64,000 bases of DNA from Pseudomonadota bacterium (GTDB lineage: Bacteria; Desulfobacterota; Desulfobacteria; Desulfobacterales; RPRI01): assembly GCA_018817425.1 (NCBI GenBank), contig JAHITX010000014.1, positions 107,805-171,804 on the forward strand, given 5' to 3'. A program made the position numbers and the translations under genes. The notes beneath the pieces were generated by a model, which was not told the DNA's origin, did no database searches, and saw only the letters and a list, made by a program, of their open reading frames with translations. Of the stretch, positions 8,700 to 16,266 are shown in pieces (the stretch's first letter is position 1; each line of letters opens with the position of its first letter).

Positions 8700-10319
8700 A
8701 TGTCAGACCTTCCAAAAGATAACAATGAACTGATAGAAAAAATAAATTACAAGCCTACTAGTAAAGATTGGATGGATGTACCCGTAGAAATCAGAAAGGG
8801 TATGTACTGTTATGCTTCAAATCCCAAAAGCGTGGAATATCTTAGCCTGCCTAACGCACGTGCATGGAATCCGCTTGATGAGGACTGGAAACTTCCTGTA
8901 AACTGGAAAGAGATAGTCCATAATGCTTTCAAGGAACGGCTTGATAAATTTCGTTCTTTTAAAGTTTTTATGGATATATGCGTAAGATGCGGAGCATGCG
9001 CCGATAAATGCCATTTCTTTATAGGTACGGGTGATCCTAAAAATATGCCGGTTTTAAGAGCCGAACTTCTTAGATCGGTTTACAGAAACGATTTTACCAC
9101 GGCAGGAAAACTTTTAGGCAAGATTGCCGGAGCGCGCGAGCTTACTTTGGATGTTTTAAAAGAATGGTGGTACTATTTCTTTCAATGCACCGAATGCCGA
9201 CGCTGCTCAGTGTTCTGTCCTTACGGCATTGATACCGCGGAAATAACAATAATGGCCAGGGAGATATTTAATCTGCTTGGGCTAAATATAGACTGGATCG
9301 CAACTCCCGTTGCAAATTGTTATCGTACAGGAAACCATCTTGGAATCCAGCCGCATGCTTACAAAGAAATGCTGGAATTCTTTGTAGATGATATAGAAGA
9401 AAAAACCGGAGTGGTGGTAAAGCCTTCATTTAACAGGAAGGGCGCAGATATATTATTTATTACCCCATCCGGTGATGTTTTTGCCGATCCTGGTACGTAT
9501 ACTGCCATGGGTTATCTGATGCTCTTTCATTATTTAGAGGAGCAGGGTCTTAATATTACATGGAGCACCTACGCTTCAGAAGGTGGAAACTTCGGTTTTT
9601 TTACTTCCCATGAGACGATGAAGCGTCTTAACGCAAAAATGTATGCCGAAGCAAAACGGCTTGGTGTTAAGTGGATACTCGGTGGTGAGTGCGGGCATAT
9701 GTGGCGTGTTATAACCCAGTATATGGATACAATGAACGGTCCTGCGGATTTTCTTGAAAATCCGGTTTCTCCTATTACCGGTACAAAGTTTGAAAACGCC
9801 AACTCAACAAAAATGGTACATATTTCCGAATTTACGGCCGATCTTATATATCATGGGAAACTAAAACTTGATAAAAGCCGTAATGATAATCTCAGCGTAA
9901 CTTTTCATGATTCATGCAATCCGTCCAGAGGCATGGGGATGTTTGAAGAGCCAAGGTATGTTATAAAAAATACCTGTAATAAATTTTACGAAATGCCGAG
10001 TAATACAATCAGAGAGCAGACTTTCTGCTGCGGCAGCGGTTCCGGTCTTAACGCCGGTGAAGACATGGAGTTAAGGATGTGCGGCGGTCTTCCAAGGGCC
10101 AATGCGGTAAAGCATGTTCACGATCAATTTGGTGTAAATATGCTTGCTACTATCTGCGCAATTGACAGAGCGGCTCTTCCGCCTCTTATGGATTACTGGG
10201 TTCCTGGAGTAGATGTAACCGGAGTTACCGAGTTGGTTGCAAACGCCTTGATAATGCCGGGAGAGAAAGAAAGAACTGTTAACCTTCGCGATGAACCGCT
10301 TCCAGGAATGGAGGAGTAA
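8700..10319 (+). CDS. dsrK: DsrK, HdrD-like catalytic iron-sulfur subunit
   Basis: A 539-residue cytoplasmic iron-sulfur protein related to the HdrD subunit of heterodisulfide reductase; it is thought to reduce the DsrC trisulfide and link sulfite reduction to the quinone pool. Two ferredoxin-type motifs are complete: C94-x2-C97-x2-C100-x3-C104 and C163-x2-C166-x2-C169-x3-C173. The C-terminal half carries the CCG-domain cysteines (DSCNPSRGMG and FCCGSGSG) that bind the unusual [4Fe-4S] catalytic centre. Its stop is one base before the dsrJ start, with the dsrJ ribosome site inside its last codons. Confidence 0.97.
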   Translation: MSDLPKDNNELIEKINYKPTSKDWMDVPVEIRKGMYCYASNPKSVEYLSLPNARAWNPLDEDWKLPVNWKEIVHNAFKERLDKFRSFKVFMDICVRCGACADKCHFFIGTGDPKNMPVLRAELLRSVYRNDFTTAGKLLGKIAGARELTLDVLKEWWYYFFQCTECRRCSVFCPYGIDTAEITIMAREIFNLLGLNIDWIATPVANCYRTGNHLGIQPHAYKEMLEFFVDDIEEKTGVVVKPSFNRKGADILFITPSGDVFADPGTYTAMGYLMLFHYLEEQGLNITWSTYASEGGNFGFFTSHETMKRLNAKMYAEAKRLGVKWILGGECGHMWRVITQYMDTMNGPADFLENPVSPITGTKFENANSTKMVHISEFTADLIYHGKLKLDKSRNDNLSVTFHDSCNPSRGMGMFEEPRYVIKNTCNKFYEMPSNTIREQTFCCGSGSGLNAGEDMELRMCGGLPRANAVKHVHDQFGVNMLATICAIDRAALPPLMDYWVPGVDVTGVTELVANALIMPGEKERTVNLRDEPLPGMEE

Positions 10320-10320
10320 A

Positions 10321-10737
10321 ATGTCTCACGAAAAAGAAGATAAAAAGATGTATAATAAAGGTGAAGTGATAACCGGAATTGTTATATTTTTAATTATTTT
10401 CACTTTTCCCTTCTGGTATAACATGGGAAAAGCAACCCCGGTTCCTGAACCTGTACTTACCGAAAAAGCCAAGGCTGCGGTTGAGTGCGTTGAGCCAAAA
10501 GCTTACATGAAAACCGAGCATATGCAGGTTTTAGATAGCTGGAGAAGTTCGGTTGTAAGGAATACAAACAGAATTTATATAAACAAAAGTGGCAACAAGG
10601 AATTTGAAATGAGTTTATCCAATGGTTGTCTGGATTGCCATTCAAATAAGGCAGAATTTTGTGATAAGTGTCACACCTATGCATCGGTAAGTCCTTACTG
10701 CTGGGATTGCCATATCGATAATCCGAAGGAGAAATAG
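10321..10737 (+). CDS. dsrJ: DsrJ, periplasmic triheme cytochrome c
   Basis: A 138-residue cytochrome with an uncleaved N-terminal membrane anchor (residues 17-33) and three CxxCH heme sites: CLDCH (103-107), CDKCH (114-118) and CWDCH (127-131). Cys56 in AAVECVEP is in the position of the Cys known to act as an unusual axial heme ligand in characterised DsrJ proteins. The ATG at 10321 is preceded by GGAGG at ideal distance, so an upstream in-frame ATG inside dsrK is rejected. It is the periplasmic redox arm of the DsrMKJOP complex. Confidence 0.96.
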   Translation: MSHEKEDKKMYNKGEVITGIVIFLIIFTFPFWYNMGKATPVPEPVLTEKAKAAVECVEPKAYMKTEHMQVLDSWRSSVVRNTNRIYINKSGNKEFEMSLSNGCLDCHSNKAEFCDKCHTYASVSPYCWDCHIDNPKEK

Positions 10738-10739
10738 TG

Positions 10740-11528
10740 ATGGAAAACAGCAGAAGAAATTTCTTAAAGATAGCTGGAATTTCAGCACTGGGCCTGACTA
10801 CAACCCCTGTTTTGGATGCTTTTGCAGTAGATATAGATACCCTGCTTGTTAAACCGATTGATGCAGCTCCAAAAGAGAATGCTCTTACTGCCAAAAGATG
10901 GGGAATGGTCATTGATACCAGAAAGATTAAATCGGAACATGATCTTGAACCAATGATTGCTGCCTGCAATAAAATTCATAATATTCCGGTTCTGGAAAAT
11001 AAGCGGCATGAAATAAAGTGGATATGGGAAGAAGAATTCAAACATGCTTTTCCCACTTTAGAGCATGAATTCGTAAATGAGCGTATAGAGCATTTGCCTT
11101 TTCTGGTTCTTTGCAATCAATGTAAAGATGCCCCATGTGTCAGGGCCTGTCCGACAAAGGCAACTTTTAAACGTGAAGATGGAATTGTTATGATGGATTT
11201 CCATAGGTGTATCGGTTGCCGTTTTTGCATGGCTGCTTGTCCTTATGGATCAAGAAATTTCAATTTCAGGGATCCAAGGCCTTTTATAAAAGAAACAAAC
11301 AAAAAATTCCCGACAAGAATGAAAGGCGTTGTTGAAAAATGTAATTTTTGCGCCGAGCGTCTTGCTGTAGGGTTACAACCGGCCTGCGTAGAAGCATCCA
11401 ACGGCATTATGATTTTTGGAGATCTGGAAAATCCGGAATCTCAAGTCAGACATTTATTGAAAACTAACTATACAATTCGACGCAAAGTGGCTCTTGGTAC
11501 CGGGCCTTCTATTTATTACATCGTATGA
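10740..11528 (+). CDS. dsrO: DsrO, Tat-exported periplasmic ferredoxin-like subunit
   Basis: A 262-residue iron-sulfur protein. The N-terminus carries a twin-arginine signal (SRRNFLK) followed by a hydrophobic segment ending near DAFA. Cysteine clusters are C125/C128/C133/C137, C157/C160/C163/C167 and C201/C204/C216, as in the electron-transfer subunits of the DMSO-reductase type. It pairs with DsrP at the periplasmic face. AAGGAG lies eight bases before the ATG at 10740; a GTG three bases earlier is possible but less well placed. Confidence 0.95.
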   Translation: MENSRRNFLKIAGISALGLTTTPVLDAFAVDIDTLLVKPIDAAPKENALTAKRWGMVIDTRKIKSEHDLEPMIAACNKIHNIPVLENKRHEIKWIWEEEFKHAFPTLEHEFVNERIEHLPFLVLCNQCKDAPCVRACPTKATFKREDGIVMMDFHRCIGCRFCMAACPYGSRNFNFRDPRPFIKETNKKFPTRMKGVVEKCNFCAERLAVGLQPACVEASNGIMIFGDLENPESQVRHLLKTNYTIRRKVALGTGPSIYYIV

Positions 11529-11535
11529 GGTGGTT

Positions 11536-12696
11536 ATGCTTGAATTAGCACTTAAAGGAAGTAAAAAATATTATGGATGGATTGCAGTCCTGCTTACCAT
11601 TATCGGCATAGGAGTAGGTTGTTATTTATGGCAGCTAAGCTTCGGCCTCGGTCTTACCGGAATGAGCAGAGATGTATCATGGGGGTTTTATATTGCTCAG
11701 TTTACATTTCTTGTCGGTGTTGCCGCATCAGCCGTAATGCTGGTTTTGCCTTATTATCTGCACCATTATAAGGCCTTCGGTAAAATTACAATTCTTGGGG
11801 AATTTCTGGCTGTATCTGCAGTAAGCATGTGTCTCCTTTTTATCATAGCAGATCTTGGGCAGCCCATGCGTGCCTTGAATGTAATTTTGTATCCTACGCC
11901 CAATTCGATTCTTTTCTGGGATATGATAGTATTAAACGGTTATCTGTTTTTAAATATAATAATTGGCTGGCAGGTTCTTCAGGGAGAAAGAAACGGTGTT
12001 GCTCCACCTAAATGGGTAAAAATTCTGATTTATATATCAATACCCTGGGCAGTCAGTATTCATACCGTCACAGCGTTTTTATACTGCGGTCTTCCCGGCA
12101 GAGGTTTCTGGCTTACAGCAATACTTGCTCCAAGGTTTCTTGCTTCGGCATTTGCAGCAGGCCCGGCCTTTTTGATTCTTCTTTGCCTTCTTGTAAGAAA
12201 ACTTACAAAGTTTGATCCGGGAAAAGAGCCGATTCAGACCCTTGCTAAAATTGTAACTTACGGTATTCTATTAAACGTATTTTTCTTGCTATGTGAGGTT
12301 TTTGTAGTATTTTACAGCAAAATCCCCGAACATATGGATCATATGACTTATCTGTACGCTGGATTGCATGGACATGGAGTTCTTGTGCCGTGGATGTGGG
12401 CATCTGTCGCTCTGATGGTGATTTCCATTATCCTTCTTATAAATCCTGCTACAAGGAAAAAAGAGGGGATACTTATGATAGCATGTATCTGTGTATTTTG
12501 CGGTACATGGATTGATAAGGGACTTGGCATGATTTCAGGAGGCTTTGTACCATCTCCGTTGCATCATATTACCGAATACGTTCCATCAATGCCGGAGATA
12601 GCCATTACATTAGGCGTTTATGCTGTAGGATTTTTAGTACTGACAATCCTTTATAAAATAGCTACAACGGTTAAGGAGCAACTGCAAGGCGTATAG
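11536..12696 (+). CDS. dsrP: DsrP, NrfD-type integral membrane subunit
   Basis: A 386-residue NrfD/PsrC-family protein with about ten hydrophobic helices, starting with YYGWIAVLLTIIGIGVGCYL. It is expected to bind menaquinol and to hand electrons between the quinone pool and DsrO/DsrJ. The ATG at 11536 follows GAGGTGG and lies seven bases after the dsrO stop; an upstream in-frame ATG within dsrO is rejected. It ends the operon and is followed by a strong terminator. Confidence 0.95.
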   Translation: MLELALKGSKKYYGWIAVLLTIIGIGVGCYLWQLSFGLGLTGMSRDVSWGFYIAQFTFLVGVAASAVMLVLPYYLHHYKAFGKITILGEFLAVSAVSMCLLFIIADLGQPMRALNVILYPTPNSILFWDMIVLNGYLFLNIIIGWQVLQGERNGVAPPKWVKILIYISIPWAVSIHTVTAFLYCGLPGRGFWLTAILAPRFLASAFAAGPAFLILLCLLVRKLTKFDPGKEPIQTLAKIVTYGILLNVFFLLCEVFVVFYSKIPEHMDHMTYLYAGLHGHGVLVPWMWASVALMVISIILLINPATRKKEGILMIACICVFCGTWIDKGLGMISGGFVPSPLHHITEYVPSMPEIAITLGVYAVGFLVLTILYKIATTVKEQLQGV

Positions 12697-12729
12697 AAAA
12701 TATACGATAAGCTAAATCAAAAAAAAGAT

Positions 12730-12766
12730 AAGGGGGTTATCCAAATCAGGGGTAGCCCTCTTTTTT
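12730..12766 (+). terminator. Rho-independent terminator after dsrP
   Basis: A 13-base stem (12730-12742 with 12750-12762, including a few G-U pairs) closes a seven-base loop and runs directly into a T tract from 12761. It sits 33 bases after the dsrP stop and closes the dsr operon. Confidence 0.9.
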
Positions 12767-12908
12767 ATTTCCAATAGATGTCTTTAGTCATAATCTTTTG
12801 ATTTTTCGTACTTAATGTTTTATAAGAAATGCCTGCCAGCAAAGTTGATCGTTTAAAACCCATTAAATACGGGTTAAGTGCATTGATTATTCGGTGTAAA
12901 TAAATGCT

Positions 12909-13760
12909 ATGACTATTGAAGAAAACAATAAAACCTCATCTCCAACAGATGATACAATGAAAAAAATCTGTGTTCTTTTGCGGACGCAAACAGGCCACGA
13001 TTTTTCCCAGTATAAAGATATTACCCTGATTCACCGTATAAAACGTAGGATGGCTTTACACCAGATCAGAAAGCCGGATCAATATTTTAGATTTATGTAT
13101 CAAAATAAGGTGGAATCGGATGCTCTCTTTCACGACACCTTTATCGGTGCTACAACTTTTTTCCATGATCCGGTTGCTTTCGAAATAATTAAAAAAAAAG
13201 TAATCCCTAAACTTTTTTCAAATGAAACATCCGAAGGAGTTATACGGATCTGGGTCTGCGGTTGCTCCACCGGCGAGGAAGCCTATTCCATTGCAATTCT
13301 GGTTCAGGAATATATGGAATCCATTAAAGAGTCGTATAAAGTGCAGATTTTTGCCACTGATATTGACAAGTATTCTATTGAACAGGCCCGAAGCGCAATA
13401 TTTCCCTCAAACATCGATATTGATGTATCCCCTGAAAGACTGGCTCGTTTTTTTATCCATGATTCCAAAGAAGGCTTCTATCATATCCGAAAATCTATCC
13501 GGGATCTTCTTGTTTTTTCCGAACATGATGTGACTAAAGATACCCCATTTTCAGAATTGAATCTGATAAGCTGCCGCAATACGCTTCTTTATATGGCCAG
13601 AGATCTTCGTTCAAAGTTGATTCCACTTTTTCATTATGCGATTAAACCTGGCGGTTTTCTTTTTATGGGAACATTAGAAACGGTGGAAGAATTTGTGACG
13701 ACATTTGAAACTGTCGACAGCAAATGGAAAATTTACCACCGTAAGGATATTCATTCTTAG
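12909..13760 (+). CDS. cheR: CheR-type chemotaxis protein methyltransferase
   Basis: CheR methylates glutamates of chemoreceptors using S-adenosylmethionine. The 283-residue product has the helical N-terminal domain (residues 17-95), the SAM-binding motif IWVCGCSTGEEAYSIAI (114-130), FATDID (148-153) and the SCRNTLLYM motif (from about 220), then HYAIKPGGFLFMGTLE. The sequence resembles the CheR part of CheB-CheR-PAS fusions more than a housekeeping CheR, but it is free-standing here and no other chemotaxis gene is near. No clear ribosome site precedes the ATG. Its 3' end (13506-13604 and 13746-13760) is duplicated, in damaged form, 5 kb downstream. Confidence 0.88.
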   Translation: MTIEENNKTSSPTDDTMKKICVLLRTQTGHDFSQYKDITLIHRIKRRMALHQIRKPDQYFRFMYQNKVESDALFHDTFIGATTFFHDPVAFEIIKKKVIPKLFSNETSEGVIRIWVCGCSTGEEAYSIAILVQEYMESIKESYKVQIFATDIDKYSIEQARSAIFPSNIDIDVSPERLARFFIHDSKEGFYHIRKSIRDLLVFSEHDVTKDTPFSELNLISCRNTLLYMARDLRSKLIPLFHYAIKPGGFLFMGTLETVEEFVTTFETVDSKWKIYHRKDIHS

Positions 13761-13850
13761 CTAACAGCACATGGCAAGTCATAGTAAATTTTTCCTGGTG
13801 ATGGAAATAGTCTTAACATCCCTAAAATGTCTCCGAAGACTGTTTTATTG
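13506..13850. repeat. Left copy of a direct duplication (cheR end plus cyclophilin gene end)
   Basis: Bases 13506-13604 align with 18608-18707 with about nine differences in 100 bases, and 13746 to about 13816 aligns with 18705 to about 18780; similarity fades by about 13850. The right copy lacks the 141 bases equivalent to 13605-13745. The deletion points lie in two similar short motifs (GATCTTCGTTC and GATATTCATTC), consistent with slippage between them. The duplicated stretch spans the end of cheR and the end of the convergent cyclophilin gene. Confidence 0.9.
13770..13850 (-). pseudogene. Remnant of the 3' end of a cyclophilin gene
   Basis: Read on the minus strand, this stretch encodes FRDVKTISITRKN just before the cheR stop, matching the end of the intact cyclophilin gene at 18738 ([13 protein letters not shown]). 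Only the last 15 or so codons can be recognised. It lies in the left border repeat. The rest of the 444-base gap (13851-14204) holds no gene or hairpin that I can recognise. Confidence 0.7.
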
Positions 13851-14204
13851 ACATGTTTTTTTTCCAGTGTAATAATAACAGCAATATATGTAAATAAATT
13901 CTATTCCGGCTAAAGCATATAACTATACTTTTTAAAAACAGACTTTTTCCATAGACTAGTTATATAGCTTGAGCAAATAACAAATTAAACCACATCAGAT
14001 GTTGTCGACGATAAAAATTTTCACGTATTCTCAGTATTATTGAATTTGCCGATATTAAAAGATAATGCGAGTATGGGGAATTTGCGATGGATGACGGCTA
14101 TCGGCTGCTACGCACTTCATACTTGATCGAGGACTTTTCAAGGGTATCATACATCATTTACGGACGTATGGATATTATGTAAAAAGAGAGGCCGCTCTGA
14201 CAAG

Positions 14205-14857
14205 ATGAAAACTACTCGAAGCGTAGCTCTGTCACGTCACCGATATTTAATAATCATCATTATTTTATTGGGATCCATAGGTATGATGGTATCGTTTACA
14301 CAACCGATCTACGCTTTTCCAATTTTAACCGACTTAGAGGATATGAAAATAAACTGGAACAATTCTCTGCGATACAACTGGGGTTTGAATGGCGTCCAAA
14401 TCGCATCCCGGAAGGGGGCACCTATTTTGGAGTCGATAGTGTGAATGAAGGCCCCAATGTGAACCGTCTTTCCGCTATTGAAGGTGAGTGGGGCGACGTG
14501 GGAGTAGGACTGAAGTGACGTACGGCTTGGCTGGACGGCACTATCGGGTTTTATGCGCGTCACTTTAATGATAAAAGTGGATGACTGGCGCAAGCGGCCG
14601 GTGGCGGTAAGACACGGGCGGTATATGCCAGGAAAATCGGGCTTCTTGGGGTGACACTGGCGAAGAATATCGCCGGATCTTCCATTGGCACTGAGGTTTC
14701 CCATCGCAGCAATGGCCCTTTGATCAGCAACAGTGCGGCCGCCAGGCAATCGAACGGCTATAAAGGAGCCAGGGGAGATACCTGGCATGCCCTGATCAAC
14801 AGCGAAATAAGTTTCGGGCCCAGCCCATTGTATCATTCTGCTCAGTTTGCTTTCTGA
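14205..14857 (+). pseudogene. Decayed DUF1302-family outer-membrane protein gene
   Basis: The first 60 codons read as a signal peptide (ending near PIYA) and MKINWNNSLRYNWGLN, the typical mature N-terminus of DUF1302 proteins. After that the homology continues only in pieces in different frames with stops: NRLSAIEGEWGDVGVG (14461-14510), WLDGTIGFYARHFNDKSG (14528-14580) and the family C-terminus ARGDTWHALINSEISFG...HSAQFAF ending at 14857. An intact member has roughly 500-600 residues, so most of the centre has been deleted as well. DUF1302 genes normally precede a DUF1329 gene, as here. Higher G+C than the flanks suggests arrival by transfer. Confidence 0.8.
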
Positions 14858-14871
14858 TGAGAGGAGATTAT

Positions 14872-16263
14872 ATGTCTATAGTGAAATATTTATCTATCGT
14901 ATTATTATTTCTTTTTCTGGGAGGAACTATATACTTCAACAATGCCCGGGCCGGGGTCAGCGTTCCCGAAGCACTCCAGCTCGGCACCTCTTTGACTCCT
15001 TTCGGCGCAGAAAAAGCGGGTAATCGTGATGGCACCATCCCCCCCTACACTGGCGGCCTCACGGAAACGGACATTCCCGCAGACTTCAAAAAGGGGTCAG
15101 GACGTTGGACCGATCCTTTCCCCAAGGAAAAACCGCTTTATTCGATTTCCAGCCGGAACATGGCCAAATATGACAAAAAACTCAGCGAAGCCAGCAAAGC
15201 CTTGTTAAGGAAGTATCCCTCTTATCGCATGGATATTTATCCCAGCCATCGCAGCGTTGCCTATCCGTCCTGCGTTTTGGAGAACTCGCGCAAGAATGCC
15301 ACCAGAGCCCGCCTAATCAATGGCGGCCTTACTGTAGATGGTGCTATCGGTGGCGTTCCCTTCCCTATCGTGAAGAACGGCAATGAGGCGATGTGGAACC
15401 ATCTGCTGCGTTACAACGGCCATGCCGTCAAGATGCGTGCCTCCACCTGGTTTGTAACTACCAAGGGCGTGGCGATCAATTCCGCCGACATTAACGCCCA
15501 CTGGCAAAATCCCTACTACAATCCGCAGTGGACACTGGCGGACTTGAAGAAGAATGGTAACTATTACGATCAAGCCGCATACAACTTCATCGGCCCTCCC
15601 CAGGCCTTCGGCAATGCCTCGTTGACCACGGACAGCCTCGACCCGGTTAAACAGCCGCGCCGCGTGTGGACGTATTCCGCCGCCAGCCGACGCATCCGCA
15701 TTGCCCCTGATTTTGCCTATGATACTCCGGTGGCATCGGTCGGCGGAGTTGTCACCTATGACGAACGCACACTGTTCATCGGCAAACTGGACATGTTCGA
15801 TTTTAAGTTGCTTGGCAAACGGGAGATGTTCATCCCCTACAATAATTACAACCTGCTGTTTCAGGCCACCTCGTCCCAGTTTCTTACGCCCAGGCATATC
15901 AATCCGGATTTCGTGCGCTGGGAATTGCATCGCGTTTGGGTGGTGGAGGCAAATCTTAAAAAGGGCCAACGCCATGTCATTGGCCGGCGCGTCTATTACT
16001 TTGACGAGGACTGGGGCGGCGGCGGCATGTGCGATGCGTATAACAACATGGGCCAGCTCGTCAAGGGTCTGTTCAACATGTTTACCCAACTCTACGATAT
16101 CCAAACTCCAAATGCGCGCAACTATTGGGCCTATGACCTTATGTCGGGCATCTACTCCTTTTCCTTACACCTTGGCGATCCGGGCATGGGACTCTGGCCG
16201 CAGCCGGAAGGATTCCCGAATCTGCTCTTTACACCCGATGCGTTGCCGAACCGGATGAGGTGA
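14872..16263 (+). CDS. DUF1329-family secreted protein (LolA/LolB-like fold family)
   Basis: A 463-residue exported protein with a signal peptide ending ARA at about residue 29. The start at 14872 has AGGAG six bases upstream. Family hallmarks include DFKLLGKREMFIPYNNYNL and the repeated beta-strand pattern RVWVVEANLKKGQRHVIGRR. DUF1329 proteins are usually encoded beside DUF1302 outer-membrane proteins and RND-type exporters and have been linked to transport of hydrophobic compounds such as steroids or hydrocarbons, but the molecular role is unknown. Here the DUF1302 partner is destroyed and no exporter is present, so function is doubtful although this frame is intact. It is followed after three bases by a histidine kinase gene. 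Confidence 0.85.
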   Translation: MSIVKYLSIVLLFLFLGGTIYFNNARAGVSVPEALQLGTSLTPFGAEKAGNRDGTIPPYTGGLTETDIPADFKKGSGRWTDPFPKEKPLYSISSRNMAKYDKKLSEASKALLRKYPSYRMDIYPSHRSVAYPSCVLENSRKNATRARLINGGLTVDGAIGGVPFPIVKNGNEAMWNHLLRYNGHAVKMRASTWFVTTKGVAINSADINAHWQNPYYNPQWTLADLKKNGNYYDQAAYNFIGPPQAFGNASLTTDSLDPVKQPRRVWTYSAASRRIRIAPDFAYDTPVASVGGVVTYDERTLFIGKLDMFDFKLLGKREMFIPYNNYNLLFQATSSQFLTPRHINPDFVRWELHRVWVVEANLKKGQRHVIGRRVYYFDEDWGGGGMCDAYNNMGQLVKGLFNMFTQLYDIQTPNARNYWAYDLMSGIYSFSLHLGDPGMGLWPQPEGFPNLLFTPDALPNRMR

Positions 16264-16266
16264 TTT

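Noticed and set aside
10457..10969. 170-codon minus-strand frame over dsrJ/dsrO
   Set aside because: Antisense to two clearly identified Dsr genes.
14309..14836. 175-codon minus-strand frame
   Set aside because: Antisense to the DUF1302 relic, whose homologous pieces are on the plus strand.
15313..16104. 263-codon minus-strand frame
   Set aside because: Antisense to the DUF1329 gene in a G+C-rich stretch; no start signal or family resemblance.
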